Shown here one piece after another: positions 1-6,034 of a stretch of DNA of 6,589 nt. The stretch lies in the NCBI GenBank assembly GCA_023150215.1, contig JAKLLJ010000190.1, positions 1 to 6,589 on the forward strand. The letters run 5' to 3'. The DNA is from Thauera sp. (GTDB taxonomy: Bacteria > Pseudomonadota > Gammaproteobacteria > Burkholderiales > Rhodocyclaceae). Made by a program: the position numbers and the translations under genes. The notes below the pieces were generated by a model. The model worked only from the letters and a program-made list of their open reading frames with translations. It made no database searches and was not told where the DNA came from. The stretch's first letter is position 1. Every line of letters starts with the position of its first letter.

Positions 1-414
1 GTTGAGCAGGCGCGCCAGCGTCTGCGCGAGCAGGGTCTTGCCCGAGCCGGTGGGGCCGATGAGCAGGATGTTGCTCTTGGCGAGCTCGACGTCGTCCTGG
101 CGCGCCTCGATGTGGCGCAGGCGCTTGTAGTGGTTGTACACCGCGACCGCAAGGCTGCGCTTGGCGTACGACTGCCCGATCACGTACTGGTCGAGGATGG
201 CGCAGATCTCGTGCGGGGTCGGCAGCGAGCCCTTGATGCCCTCCGGGTCATCCGCAGCAACGACCTCATCGCGGATGATGTCGTTGCACAACTCGATGCA
301 TTCGTCGCAGATGAAGACCGAAGGGCCGGCGATCAGCTTGCGCACCTCGTGCTGGCTCTTGCCGCAGAAGGAGCAGTACAGCAGCTTTTCGCCGCCAGCC
401 TTCTTGTCCGTCAT
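1..414 (-). CDS. clpX: ATP-dependent Clp protease ATP-binding subunit ClpX (5' part, cut by window edge)
   Basis: ClpX is the hexameric AAA+ unfoldase that recognises tagged or damaged proteins and threads them into the ClpP chamber in the cytoplasm. The visible 138 N-terminal codons start at the ATG at 414-412 and stay open to base 1. They show the family's zinc-binding domain, with cysteine pairs C14/C17 and C36/C39 (CSFC and CDEC). A linker leads to the start of the AAA+ domain (YVIGQ at about 77-81) and a perfect Walker A, GPTGSGKT, at residues 120-127 (bases 34-57). Full-length ClpX is usually about 420 residues, so roughly two thirds lies outside the window. It follows clpP after 17 bp with its own Shine-Dalgarno, so it is the third gene of the tig-clpP-clpX operon. 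Nothing looks broken; the truncation is only the window edge. Identification is very secure. Confidence 0.97.
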   Translation of the reverse strand, partial: MTDKKAGGEKLLYCSFCGKSQHEVRKLIAGPSVFICDECIELCNDIIRDEVVAADDPEGIKGSLPTPHEICAILDQYVIGQSYAKRSLAVAVYNHYKRLRHIEARQDDVELAKSNILLIGPTGSGKTLLAQTLARLLN

Positions 415-423
415 GTGGGGGTT

Positions 424-428
424 CTCCT
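424..428 (-). promoter_or_regulatory. Shine-Dalgarno of clpX
   Basis: AGGAG read on the minus strand lies 9 nt before the clpX ATG. It sits in the 17-bp gap after the clpP stop codon, which supports this start and independent ribosome loading within the operon mRNA. Confidence 0.8.
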
Positions 429-431
429 GAA

Positions 432-1070
432 TCAGGTGTCGTCGCGGCTGGTCAGCACCTTGTCGACCAGGCCGTACTCCACCGCGGCCGCGGCGGACAT
501 GAAGTTGTCGCGGTCGGTGTCCTTCTCGATGCGCTCGAGCGGCTGGCCGGTGTGCTTGGACAGCATGTCGTTGAGGCGCGAGCGCAGGTAAAGGATTTCG
601 CGGGCGTGGATCTCGATGTCGGAGGCCTGGCCCTGGAAGCCACCGAGCGGCTGGTGGATCATGACGCGGGAGTTGGGCAGGATGAAGCGCTTGCCCTTCT
701 CGCCCGCGGTCAGCAGGAAGGCGCCCATGCTCGCCGCCTGGCCGATGCACAGCGTGCTGACGTTCGGCTTGATGAACTGCATGGTGTCGTAGATCGCCAT
801 GCCGGCGGTCACCGACCCGCCGGGCGAGTTGATGTAGAAGTAGATGTCCTTGTCCGGGTTCTCGGACTCGAGGAACAGCAACTGGGCGACGATCAGGTTG
901 GCGGTGACGTCGTTGACCGGGCCGACCAGGAACACCACCCGCTCCTTCAGGAGGCGCGAATAGATGTCGTAGGCGCGCTCGCCGCGACCGCTCTGTTCGA
1001 CCACCATCGGGACCAGGCCGAGACCGACCGGGTTCCAGTCGCTGTTGTGCTGGGGTGTTCCTTGCATCAT
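432..1070 (-). CDS. clpP: ATP-dependent Clp protease proteolytic subunit ClpP
   Basis: ClpP is the tetradecameric serine peptidase that degrades proteins delivered by ClpX or ClpA. The 212-residue product matches the usual length of about 200-210. The catalytic triad can be placed by alignment from memory to E. coli ClpP: S114 in GQAASMGA, H139 in MIHQPLGG and D188 in DTDRDNF. The oxyanion-hole glycines are in INSPGGS (80-86). The N-terminal 17 or so residues should be an autocleaved propeptide, because the E. coli mature start (ALVPM) aligns with GLVPM at 18-22. Two consecutive ATGs begin the gene (1070 and 1067). The first is preferred because AGAGGG lies 8 nt upstream. The gene sits 20 bp after tig and 17 bp before clpX, the standard proteobacterial order. 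All key residues are intact. Confidence 0.98.
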   Translation of the reverse strand: MMQGTPQHNSDWNPVGLGLVPMVVEQSGRGERAYDIYSRLLKERVVFLVGPVNDVTANLIVAQLLFLESENPDKDIYFYINSPGGSVTAGMAIYDTMQFIKPNVSTLCIGQAASMGAFLLTAGEKGKRFILPNSRVMIHQPLGGFQGQASDIEIHAREILYLRSRLNDMLSKHTGQPLERIEKDTDRDNFMSAAAAVEYGLVDKVLTSRDDT

Positions 1071-1078
1071 TGGTCAGA

Positions 1079-1084
1079 CCCTCT
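1079..1084 (-). promoter_or_regulatory. Shine-Dalgarno of clpP
   Basis: AGAGGG on the minus strand lies within the 20-bp tig-clpP gap. It is 8 nt from the first of two tandem ATG codons and 11 nt from the second, which favours the first as the start. Confidence 0.65.
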
Positions 1085-1090
1085 GCGGTA

Positions 1091-2398
1091 TCAGGCCGCG
1101 TTGTTGCCCATCAGTTCGTCGAACGCCACGTCCTTGTTGGTCGTGGCGGCCTTGGCGCTGACCCATGCGACGACGTTGTCTTCGATCACCACGGCTTCGG
1201 CTTGGGCCAGTCGTTCCGGTTGAGCGTAATACCAGCGCACGAGTTCCGAAGGATCCTCGTAACTTTGTGCCATTTCTTCGACCAGCGCACGGATCTGCTC
1301 GGGTTTGGCGTGCAGTTCGTTGGCCTTGACCAGTTCCGCCATGATTAGTCCCAGCTTGACCCGGCGCTCGGCCTGCTCGGTGAACCACGACGGGTCGACC
1401 GGGATGTCCTTGGTCTTGAGGCCGCGCATCTCGAGGTCGCGGCGGGCGTTGTCGGCGAGCTGGCTCGACTCGGCCTGGACCAGCGCCTTGGGCACCTCGA
1501 TCGGGGTGACCTCGATCAGTGCGCTCATGACCTGGTCCTTGACGCGGGCCTGGATACGACGCTTGACCTCGCGCTCGAGATTGCCCTTGACCTCTTCGCG
1601 CAGCTTGGCCACGTCACCGTCGGCCACGCCGAGCGACTTGGCGAAGTCGGTATCGACCGCAGGCAGCACGGGCGCTTCGACCGCCTTGACGGTGATCTCG
1701 AACTGCACCGCCTGGCCGGCCAGGTGCGGTGCGTGATAATCGTCGGGGAAGCGCATGTCGAAGGTCTTGCTCTCGCCGACCTTGAGGCCGACCACGGCGT
1801 CCTCGAAGTCCTTGAGCATGGAGCCGGCACCGACCACGAAGGGGAAGTCCTGTGCCTGGCCACCGTCGAACACCTCGCCATCCTTGCGGCCGGTGAAATC
1901 GATGACGACGCGGTCACCCTCGCCCGCGGCACGGTCGGCCACCGAGAAGCTGGTGCGCTGCTTGCGCAGCACTTCGATGGTCTTGTCGACTTCGGCGTCA
2001 CCCACGGTCAGCGCCGGGCGCTCGATGGTGGCGACCGCCAGGTCGCCGACCACGATTTCGGGATAGACCTCGAAAACGGCAGAGAACTCGAGCGTGCCTT
2101 CGGCTGCGCCATCCTTGGGCTCGATGCTCGGATAACCCGCCACGCGCAGGTTCTCGGCGCGAACCTTGTCGCCGAAGGCCTTCTCCACCGCAGCACCGAC
2201 CGCCTCGCCGCGCGCCTGCCCGCCGTGGGTCTGGGCGACGATCTTCATCGGCACCTTGCCCGGGCGGAAACCGGGCATCTTCACCGTGCGCGCCATGCGC
2301 TTGAGGCGGGCATCCACCTCTTTCTCGATGTCCGCCAGCGAGACGGAGATGTCGATACGGCGCTCGAGCGCGCTCGGGGTTACCTGGTTCTGCTCCAT
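1091..2398 (-). CDS. tig: Trigger factor, ribosome-associated chaperone and peptidyl-prolyl isomerase
   Basis: Trigger factor binds ribosomal protein L23 at the tunnel exit and shields nascent chains; it also has an FKBP-type prolyl isomerase domain. The 435-residue product is close to the E. coli length (432). The N-terminal ribosome-binding domain carries the signature loop GFRPGKVP at residues 43-50. The PPIase domain spans about 160-242, starting at GDRVVIDFTG and including FVVGAGSML and LKVGESKTF. The remainder is the charged helical C-terminal substrate cradle. The start chosen is the ATG at 2398, which begins MEQNQVTPSALERR as expected for the family and has AGGA 8 nt upstream. The frame stays open back to an ATG at 2626, but that extension crosses the predicted promoter and does not look like trigger factor. 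It is the first gene of tig-clpP-clpX. Coupling a nascent-chain chaperone to ClpXP is the usual proteobacterial arrangement. Confidence 0.97.
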   Translation of the reverse strand: MEQNQVTPSALERRIDISVSLADIEKEVDARLKRMARTVKMPGFRPGKVPMKIVAQTHGGQARGEAVGAAVEKAFGDKVRAENLRVAGYPSIEPKDGAAEGTLEFSAVFEVYPEIVVGDLAVATIERPALTVGDAEVDKTIEVLRKQRTSFSVADRAAGEGDRVVIDFTGRKDGEVFDGGQAQDFPFVVGAGSMLKDFEDAVVGLKVGESKTFDMRFPDDYHAPHLAGQAVQFEITVKAVEAPVLPAVDTDFAKSLGVADGDVAKLREEVKGNLEREVKRRIQARVKDQVMSALIEVTPIEVPKALVQAESSQLADNARRDLEMRGLKTKDIPVDPSWFTEQAERRVKLGLIMAELVKANELHAKPEQIRALVEEMAQSYEDPSELVRWYYAQPERLAQAEAVVIEDNVVAWVSAKAATTNKDVAFDELMGNNAA

Positions 2399-2406
2399 TG
2401 AGTCGA

Positions 2407-2410
2407 TCCT
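2407..2410 (-). promoter_or_regulatory. Shine-Dalgarno of tig
   Basis: AGGA on the minus strand is 8 nt before the ATG at 2398. It fixes this start against the longer in-frame extension reaching 2626. Confidence 0.6.
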
Positions 2411-2507
2411 GAGAAGTCTGAAAAACGCTCCCGCCGGGCGCTTGCGGCACACTCGCGGGGACCGGAGGCGCACTTTGCCAGCGTGAGCACATTGAACTGA
2501 GTCGGGC

Positions 2508-2535
2508 ATTCTAGCACAGGCGTCGCGCTTGTCCC
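2508..2535 (-). promoter_or_regulatory. Predicted sigma70 promoter of tig-clpP-clpX
   Basis: Reading the minus strand, a -10 box TAGAAT (2508-2513) matches TATAAT at five of six positions. A -35 box GGGACA (2530-2535) matches TTGACA at four of six, with 16-nt spacing. Transcription would start near 2500, giving a leader of about 100 nt before tig. It is the best -10 seen in the divergent region, but it is called by eye and alternative or heat-shock promoters cannot be excluded. Confidence 0.5.
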
Positions 2536-2604
2536 GTGCCCGGGAAAGGCCCTGTAGCGGGTCGTGACACAGTCCACGCCCGCTCACGAAAAAAGCGCCG
2601 CAAG

Positions 2605-2634
2605 GGGTGGAACTCCCACCCATCATGGGGTTCT
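2605..2634 (+). promoter_or_regulatory. Overlapping, mutually exclusive inverted repeats upstream of prkA
   Basis: Hairpin A pairs GGGTGG (2605-2610) with CCACCC (2616-2621) around a 5-nt loop. Hairpin B pairs GGAAC plus CCCA (2609-2613 and 2615-2618, with T2614 bulged) with TGGGGTTCT (2626-2634) around a 7-nt loop. It has 8 Watson-Crick pairs and one G-T. The two share bases 2609-2618, so they cannot form together. The element could be a leader RNA switch or a double-stranded operator. There is no adjacent T-tract on the plus strand, so it is not a simple terminator. Function is unknown. Confidence 0.35.
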
Positions 2635-2644
2635 CATGTACAGA

Positions 2645-2671
2645 CCCGGTACCCCGTCACGGCGAGCCGGG
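2645..2671 (+). repeat. Inverted repeat in the presumed prkA leader
   Basis: CCCGG (2645-2649) pairs with CCGGG (2667-2671). Inside lies a smaller CCG/CGG stem (2654-2656 with 2660-2662) around TCA. It may fold as an irregular stem-loop in the prkA leader. In sequence this GC-rich such repeats also arise by chance. Confidence 0.25.
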
Positions 2672-2745
2672 CACCGCCGAGCAGGCGGATGACGCGATCC
2701 TGCTTCACCTTGCGGCAGCCCCTTTCGCGCCGCATTGCGCCCGAC

Positions 2746-2752
2746 GAGGAGA
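2746..2752 (+). promoter_or_regulatory. Shine-Dalgarno of prkA
   Basis: GAGGAGA lies 5 nt before the ATG at 2758. It selects that start over upstream in-frame codons, since the frame is open back to 2536. Confidence 0.75.
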
Positions 2753-2757
2753 CGACC

Positions 2758-4680
2758 ATGTCCATCTTCAACGCCTACCAGGCACGCTTCGAAGCGGCCC
2801 GCGAGGAAGAGATGTCCCTGCAGGACTATCTCGAACTCTGCCGCACCGACCGCATGGCCTACGCCACCGCCGCCGAGCGCATGCTCGCGGCCATCGGCGA
2901 ACCCGAACTGGTCGACACCCGGCTCGATCCTCGCCTGTCGCGGATCTTCTCCAACAAGATCCTCAAGCTCTATCCGGCCTTCCGCGACTTCTACGGCATG
3001 GAAGAGGTCATCGAGAACATCGTGTCCTACTTCCGCCACGCCGCCCAGGGCCTGGAAGAGAAGAAGCAGATCCTCTACCTGCTCGGGCCGGTGGGCGGGG
3101 GCAAGTCCTCGCTCGCCGAAAAGCTCAAGAGCCTGATCGAGCGCATCCCCTTCTACGCGATCAAGGGCTCGCCGGTGAACGAATCCCCGCTCGGCCTCTT
3201 CAACGCCGCCGAGGATGCGCACATCCTCGAGGACGACTTCGGCATCCCGCGCCGCTACCTCGGCGGCATCATGAGCCCGTGGGCGGTCAAGCGCCTGCAC
3301 GAGTACGGCGGCGACATCACGCGCTTCCGCGTGGTCAAGCTCGGTCCATCGGTGCTGCGCCAGACCGCCGTTGCCAAGACCGAGCCGGGGGACGAGAACA
3401 ACCAGGACATCTCCTCCCTGGTCGGCAAGATCGACATCCGCAAGCTCGAGCACTATTCGCAGGACGACCCCGACGCCTACAGCTACTCCGGCGGCCTGTG
3501 CCTGGCCAACCGCGGCCTGCTCGAGTTCGTCGAGATGTTCAAGGCGCCGATCAAGGTCCTGCACCCCTTGCTCACCGCGACCCAGGAAGGCAACTACAAG
3601 GGCACTGAAGGCTTCGGCGCGATTCCTTTCGACGGCATCGTGATGGCGCACTCGAACGAGTCCGAGTGGGTCGCCTTCAAGAACAACAAAAATAACGAGG
3701 CCTTTCTCGACCGCATCTACACGGTCAAGGTGCCCTACTGCCTGCGTGTCTCCGACGAAATCCGTATCTACGAGAAGCTGCTCGTGCATAGCTCGCTCGC
3801 CGAGTCGCCGTGCGCGCCCGACACGCTGAAGATGATGGCGCAGTTCGCGGTGCTGTCGCGGCTCAAGGAGCCGGAGAACTCGAGCATCTTCTCCAAGATG
3901 CGCGTCTATGACGGCGAGAACCTCAAGGACACCGACCCAAAGGCCAAGAGTTATCAGGAGTATCGCGACTACGCTGGCGTCGATGAGGGCATGACCGGCT
4001 TGTCCACACGCTTCGCCTTCAAGGCATTGTCCAAGGTGTTCAACTTCGACCACCGCGAGGTTGCCGCCAATCCGGTGCACCTGATGTACGTGCTCGAGCA
4101 GCAGATCGAGGCCGAGCAGTTCCCGCCCGAAGCCGAGGCGCGTTATCTTGGCTACATCAAGGAATACCTCGCCCCGCGCTACGCCGAGTTCATCGGCAAG
4201 GAGATCCAGACCGCCTATCTCGAGAGCTATTCCGAGTACGGGCAGAACATCTTCGACCGCTACGTGATCTACGCCGACTTCTGGATCCAGGACCAGGAAT
4301 TCCGCGATCCCAACACCGGCGAGATCCTCGATCGCGCGGCGCTCAATGAGGAACTCGAGAAGATCGAGAAGCCCGCCGGCATCAGCAACCCGAAGGACTT
4401 CCGCAACGAAGTGGTGAATTTCGTGCTGCGCGCCCGCGCCAAGCACGAGGGTCGCAACCCGAGCTGGACCTCCTATGAGAAGCTGCGCGCGGTGATCGAG
4501 AAGAAGATGTTCTCCAACACCGAAGACCTGCTGCCGGTTATCAGCTTCAACGCCAAGGCCAGCGCCGACGAGCAGAAGAAGCACCAGGACTTCGTCGACC
4601 GCATGATCGACAAGGGCTACACCGAGCGTCAGGTGCGCCTGCTGTGCGAGTGGTACCTGCGCGTGCGCAAGGCATCCTGA
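2758..4680 (+). CDS. prkA: PrkA/YeaG family AAA+ ATPase and putative serine protein kinase
   Basis: The 640-residue product matches the PrkA family (E. coli YeaG is about 644). These cytoplasmic proteins join an N-terminal AAA+ ATPase domain to a C-terminal region described as kinase-like. B. subtilis PrkA is linked to sporulation, and YeaG to starvation and stationary-phase responses. Seen here: the N-terminal family region MSIFNAYQARFE, Walker A GPVGGGKS at residues 110-117 (K116), a conserved acidic block GLLEFVEMF at 253-261 that may supply the Walker B role, and a sensor-like AHSNES at 297-302 with N300. The C-terminal half (about 390-640) is helical, charged and intact to the terminal TGA. 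The chosen start has a good Shine-Dalgarno and matches the family N-terminus. It is the first gene of a prkA-yeaH-spoVR operon. Family membership is very secure. Kinase activity is known only from literature on homologues, and protease-like activity has also been proposed, so substrate and chemistry remain open. Confidence 0.96.
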   Translation: MSIFNAYQARFEAAREEEMSLQDYLELCRTDRMAYATAAERMLAAIGEPELVDTRLDPRLSRIFSNKILKLYPAFRDFYGMEEVIENIVSYFRHAAQGLEEKKQILYLLGPVGGGKSSLAEKLKSLIERIPFYAIKGSPVNESPLGLFNAAEDAHILEDDFGIPRRYLGGIMSPWAVKRLHEYGGDITRFRVVKLGPSVLRQTAVAKTEPGDENNQDISSLVGKIDIRKLEHYSQDDPDAYSYSGGLCLANRGLLEFVEMFKAPIKVLHPLLTATQEGNYKGTEGFGAIPFDGIVMAHSNESEWVAFKNNKNNEAFLDRIYTVKVPYCLRVSDEIRIYEKLLVHSSLAESPCAPDTLKMMAQFAVLSRLKEPENSSIFSKMRVYDGENLKDTDPKAKSYQEYRDYAGVDEGMTGLSTRFAFKALSKVFNFDHREVAANPVHLMYVLEQQIEAEQFPPEAEARYLGYIKEYLAPRYAEFIGKEIQTAYLESYSEYGQNIFDRYVIYADFWIQDQEFRDPNTGEILDRAALNEELEKIEKPAGISNPKDFRNEVVNFVLRARAKHEGRNPSWTSYEKLRAVIEKKMFSNTEDLLPVISFNAKASADEQKKHQDFVDRMIDKGYTERQVRLLCEWYLRVRKAS

Positions 4681-4698
4681 TTCGCGAGCCGCCATCCG

Positions 4699-4731
4699 GC
4701 CGCGCGCGGGGCATGCCGCCTTGCGCGCGGC
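4699..4731 (+). repeat. GC-only intercistronic hairpin between prkA and yeaH
   Basis: Bases 4699-4707 (GCCGCGCGC) pair perfectly with 4723-4731 (GCGCGCGGC) around a 15-nt loop, giving a 9-bp all-GC stem in the 73-bp gap. No T-run follows, so it is not a canonical intrinsic terminator. It could stabilise the prkA 3' end, serve as a processing site, or reduce downstream expression. It ends 22 nt before the yeaH start codon and 12 nt before its Shine-Dalgarno. Confidence 0.5.
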
Positions 4732-4743
4732 GCGGCGGAGACC

Positions 4744-4750
4744 GGGAGGA
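4744..4750 (+). promoter_or_regulatory. Shine-Dalgarno of yeaH
   Basis: GGGAGGA lies 3 nt before the ATG at 4754, or 5 nt if the core is taken as GGGAG. It decides the start: the in-frame TTG at 4721 lacks such a site and would place the start inside the hairpin. Confidence 0.75.
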
Positions 4751-4753
4751 GAC

Positions 4754-6034
4754 ATGGTCCGCATCATCGATCGGCGCTTCGACAGCAAGAACAAGAGCGC
4801 AGTCAACCGCCAGCGCTTCATGCGCCGCTTCAAGCAGCAGATCCGCAAGGCGGTGTCCGAGGCGATCCACGGCCGTTCGATCCGCGACCTCGACAATGGC
4901 GAGCAGATCTCCATCCCCGCGCGCGACCTCTCCGAGCCCTCGCTGCAGCATGGCAAGGGTGGGGTGTGGGAGCAGGTCTTCCCCGGCAACGACCAGTTCG
5001 GCACCGGTGATCGCATCAAGCGCCCGCTAGGCGGTGGTGGGGACGGCAGCGGCAAGGGCAAGGCGGGCAACGAGGGCGAGCACGAGGACGACTTCGCCTT
5101 CCAGCTCTCGCGCGAGGAATTTCTCGACCTGTTCTTCGAGGACCTCGAGCTTCCCCGCCTGATTCGCACCCAGCTCGCCCGCGTCACCGACTACAAGACT
5201 CAGCGTGCCGGCTTCAAGTCGGATGGCACGCCAGCCAACATCAGCATCATCCGTTCGATGCGCGGTGCGCTCGGGCGCAGGCTGGCGCTGGGCTCGCCGT
5301 ATTCCGCGCGCATCCGCGAGCTTCAGCAGGCGCTCGACGAGGCGCTCGCAAACGCGGGTGAGAACAGCGCGGAGCACGAGGAGTGGGTGCGAGGCTTGCG
5401 CGAGGAACTCGCCCTGTTGCGCGCGAAGGTCGAGCGCATCCCCTTCATCGACAGCTTCGACCTGCGCTACAACAACCGCATCAAGGTGCCGCGCCCGACC
5501 ACGCAGGCGGTGATGTTCTGCGTGATGGACGTCTCCGGCTCGATGGACGAGGAGCGCAAGTCCATGGCCAAGCGCTTCTTCATGCTGCTGTACCTGTTCC
5601 TGACACGCAGCTACGAGCACATCGAGGTCGTCTTCATCCGCCACCACACCGTGGCGAAGGAGGTCGACGAGGACGAGTTCTTCCATTCGCGCGAGTCCGG
5701 CGGCACCGTGGTGTCGAGCGCACTGGTGCTGATGCGCGACATCCTGCACGAACGCTATGGCAACGGGCAGTGGAACGTCTATGGCGCGCAGGCCTCCGAC
5801 GGCGACAACTGGGACAACGATTCGCCGGTGTGCGGCAAGCTCCTCGGCAACGAGATCCTGCCTTGGTGCCAGTACTTCGCCTACGTCGAGATCACCGCCA
5901 GCGAGCCGCAGAACCTGTGGCGGGAGTACACCAAGCTCGAAGCCGCGCACGACAATTTTGCGCTGCAGCGCATCGAATCGCCCGCCGACATCTACCCGGT
6001 GTTCCGCGAACTGTTCAAGAAGACGATCGCATGA
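4754..6034 (+). CDS. yeaH: YeaH/UPF0229 family protein with C-terminal VWA (MIDAS) domain
   Basis: The 426-residue product is co-linear with E. coli YeaH (about 427). The N-terminus (MVRIIDRRFDSKNKS) is basic and typical of the family. A low-complexity Gly/Lys/Glu linker at about 93-113 precedes FQLSREEFLDLFFEDL. A charged heptad-rich stretch at about 185-228 may form a coiled coil. From about 250 on there is a von Willebrand A-like domain with a complete metal-ion-dependent adhesion site: DVSGS with D259, S261 and S263, T318 in SGGTVVSS, and D349 in ASDGDNW. No signal peptide or membrane segment is seen, so it is probably cytoplasmic. VWA proteins often partner AAA+ ATPases, and the gene follows prkA by 73 bp. 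It overlaps spoVR by 4 bp. Its exact function is unknown; a metal-dependent adaptor role for PrkA is inference. Confidence 0.95.
   Translation: MVRIIDRRFDSKNKSAVNRQRFMRRFKQQIRKAVSEAIHGRSIRDLDNGEQISIPARDLSEPSLQHGKGGVWEQVFPGNDQFGTGDRIKRPLGGGGDGSGKGKAGNEGEHEDDFAFQLSREEFLDLFFEDLELPRLIRTQLARVTDYKTQRAGFKSDGTPANISIIRSMRGALGRRLALGSPYSARIRELQQALDEALANAGENSAEHEEWVRGLREELALLRAKVERIPFIDSFDLRYNNRIKVPRPTTQAVMFCVMDVSGSMDEERKSMAKRFFMLLYLFLTRSYEHIEVVFIRHHTVAKEVDEDEFFHSRESGGTVVSSALVLMRDILHERYGNGQWNVYGAQASDGDNWDNDSPVCGKLLGNEILPWCQYFAYVEITASEPQNLWREYTKLEAAHDNFALQRIESPADIYPVFRELFKKTIA

Larger units (their letters stand above)
2399..2757. other. Divergent intergenic region between tig and prkA
   Basis: This 359-bp stretch separates the minus-strand tig operon from the plus-strand prkA operon. 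No convincing coding frame, tRNA or rRNA is visible. It contains the tig promoter (2508-2535) and several inverted repeats between 2604 and 2671. No strong plus-strand promoter could be found. The best -35-like hexamer for prkA is GTGACA at 2564-2569 (five of six), but what follows at the right spacing is only an A-rich stretch (2589-2594), a poor -10. The prkA promoter may use an alternative sigma factor such as RpoS; this is inferred from E. coli yeaGH regulation and is not seen in the sequence. Confidence 0.75.

Noticed and set aside
552..1223. Plus-strand open frames opposite clpP and tig
   Set aside because: They are antisense to well-identified conserved genes and have no domain signature or convincing ribosome binding site.
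2527..2541. Sigma54-like -24/-12 element on the minus strand (GGCAC, ten bases from GG to GC)
   Set aside because: The -12 side reads AAGC instead of TTGC, and the element overlaps a better sigma70 promoter. Such GG/GC spacings are frequent by chance at this GC content.
2588..2621. Minus-strand intrinsic terminator: GGGTGG/CCACCC hairpin followed by a T6 run
   Set aside because: About 10 nt separate the stem from the T-run, and no minus-strand gene ends here, so it does not fit a terminator.
2399..2626. N-terminal extension of trigger factor from an upstream in-frame ATG
   Set aside because: The extension is Cys/Arg-rich, covers the predicted promoter and lacks family similarity. The ATG at 2398 has a Shine-Dalgarno and the expected N-terminus.
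2399..2757. tRNA or other structured RNA gene in the divergent gap
   Set aside because: No T-loop signature (GGTTCGAATCC-like) or cloverleaf was found on either strand. The GGGGTTC at 2627-2633 is explained as one arm of the inverted repeat.
4721..4753. Earlier TTG start for yeaH
   Set aside because: It lies within the downstream arm of the GC hairpin and has no good Shine-Dalgarno. The ATG at 4754 has GGGAGGA upstream and the family N-terminus.
2623..5187. Very long open frame (over 850 codons) on the minus strand opposite prkA and early yeaH
   Set aside because: It mirrors highly conserved PrkA/YeaH coding sequence. Its translation is low-complexity Val/Leu/Glu/Ala/Arg text with no recognisable domain, as expected for an antisense shadow in high-GC DNA.
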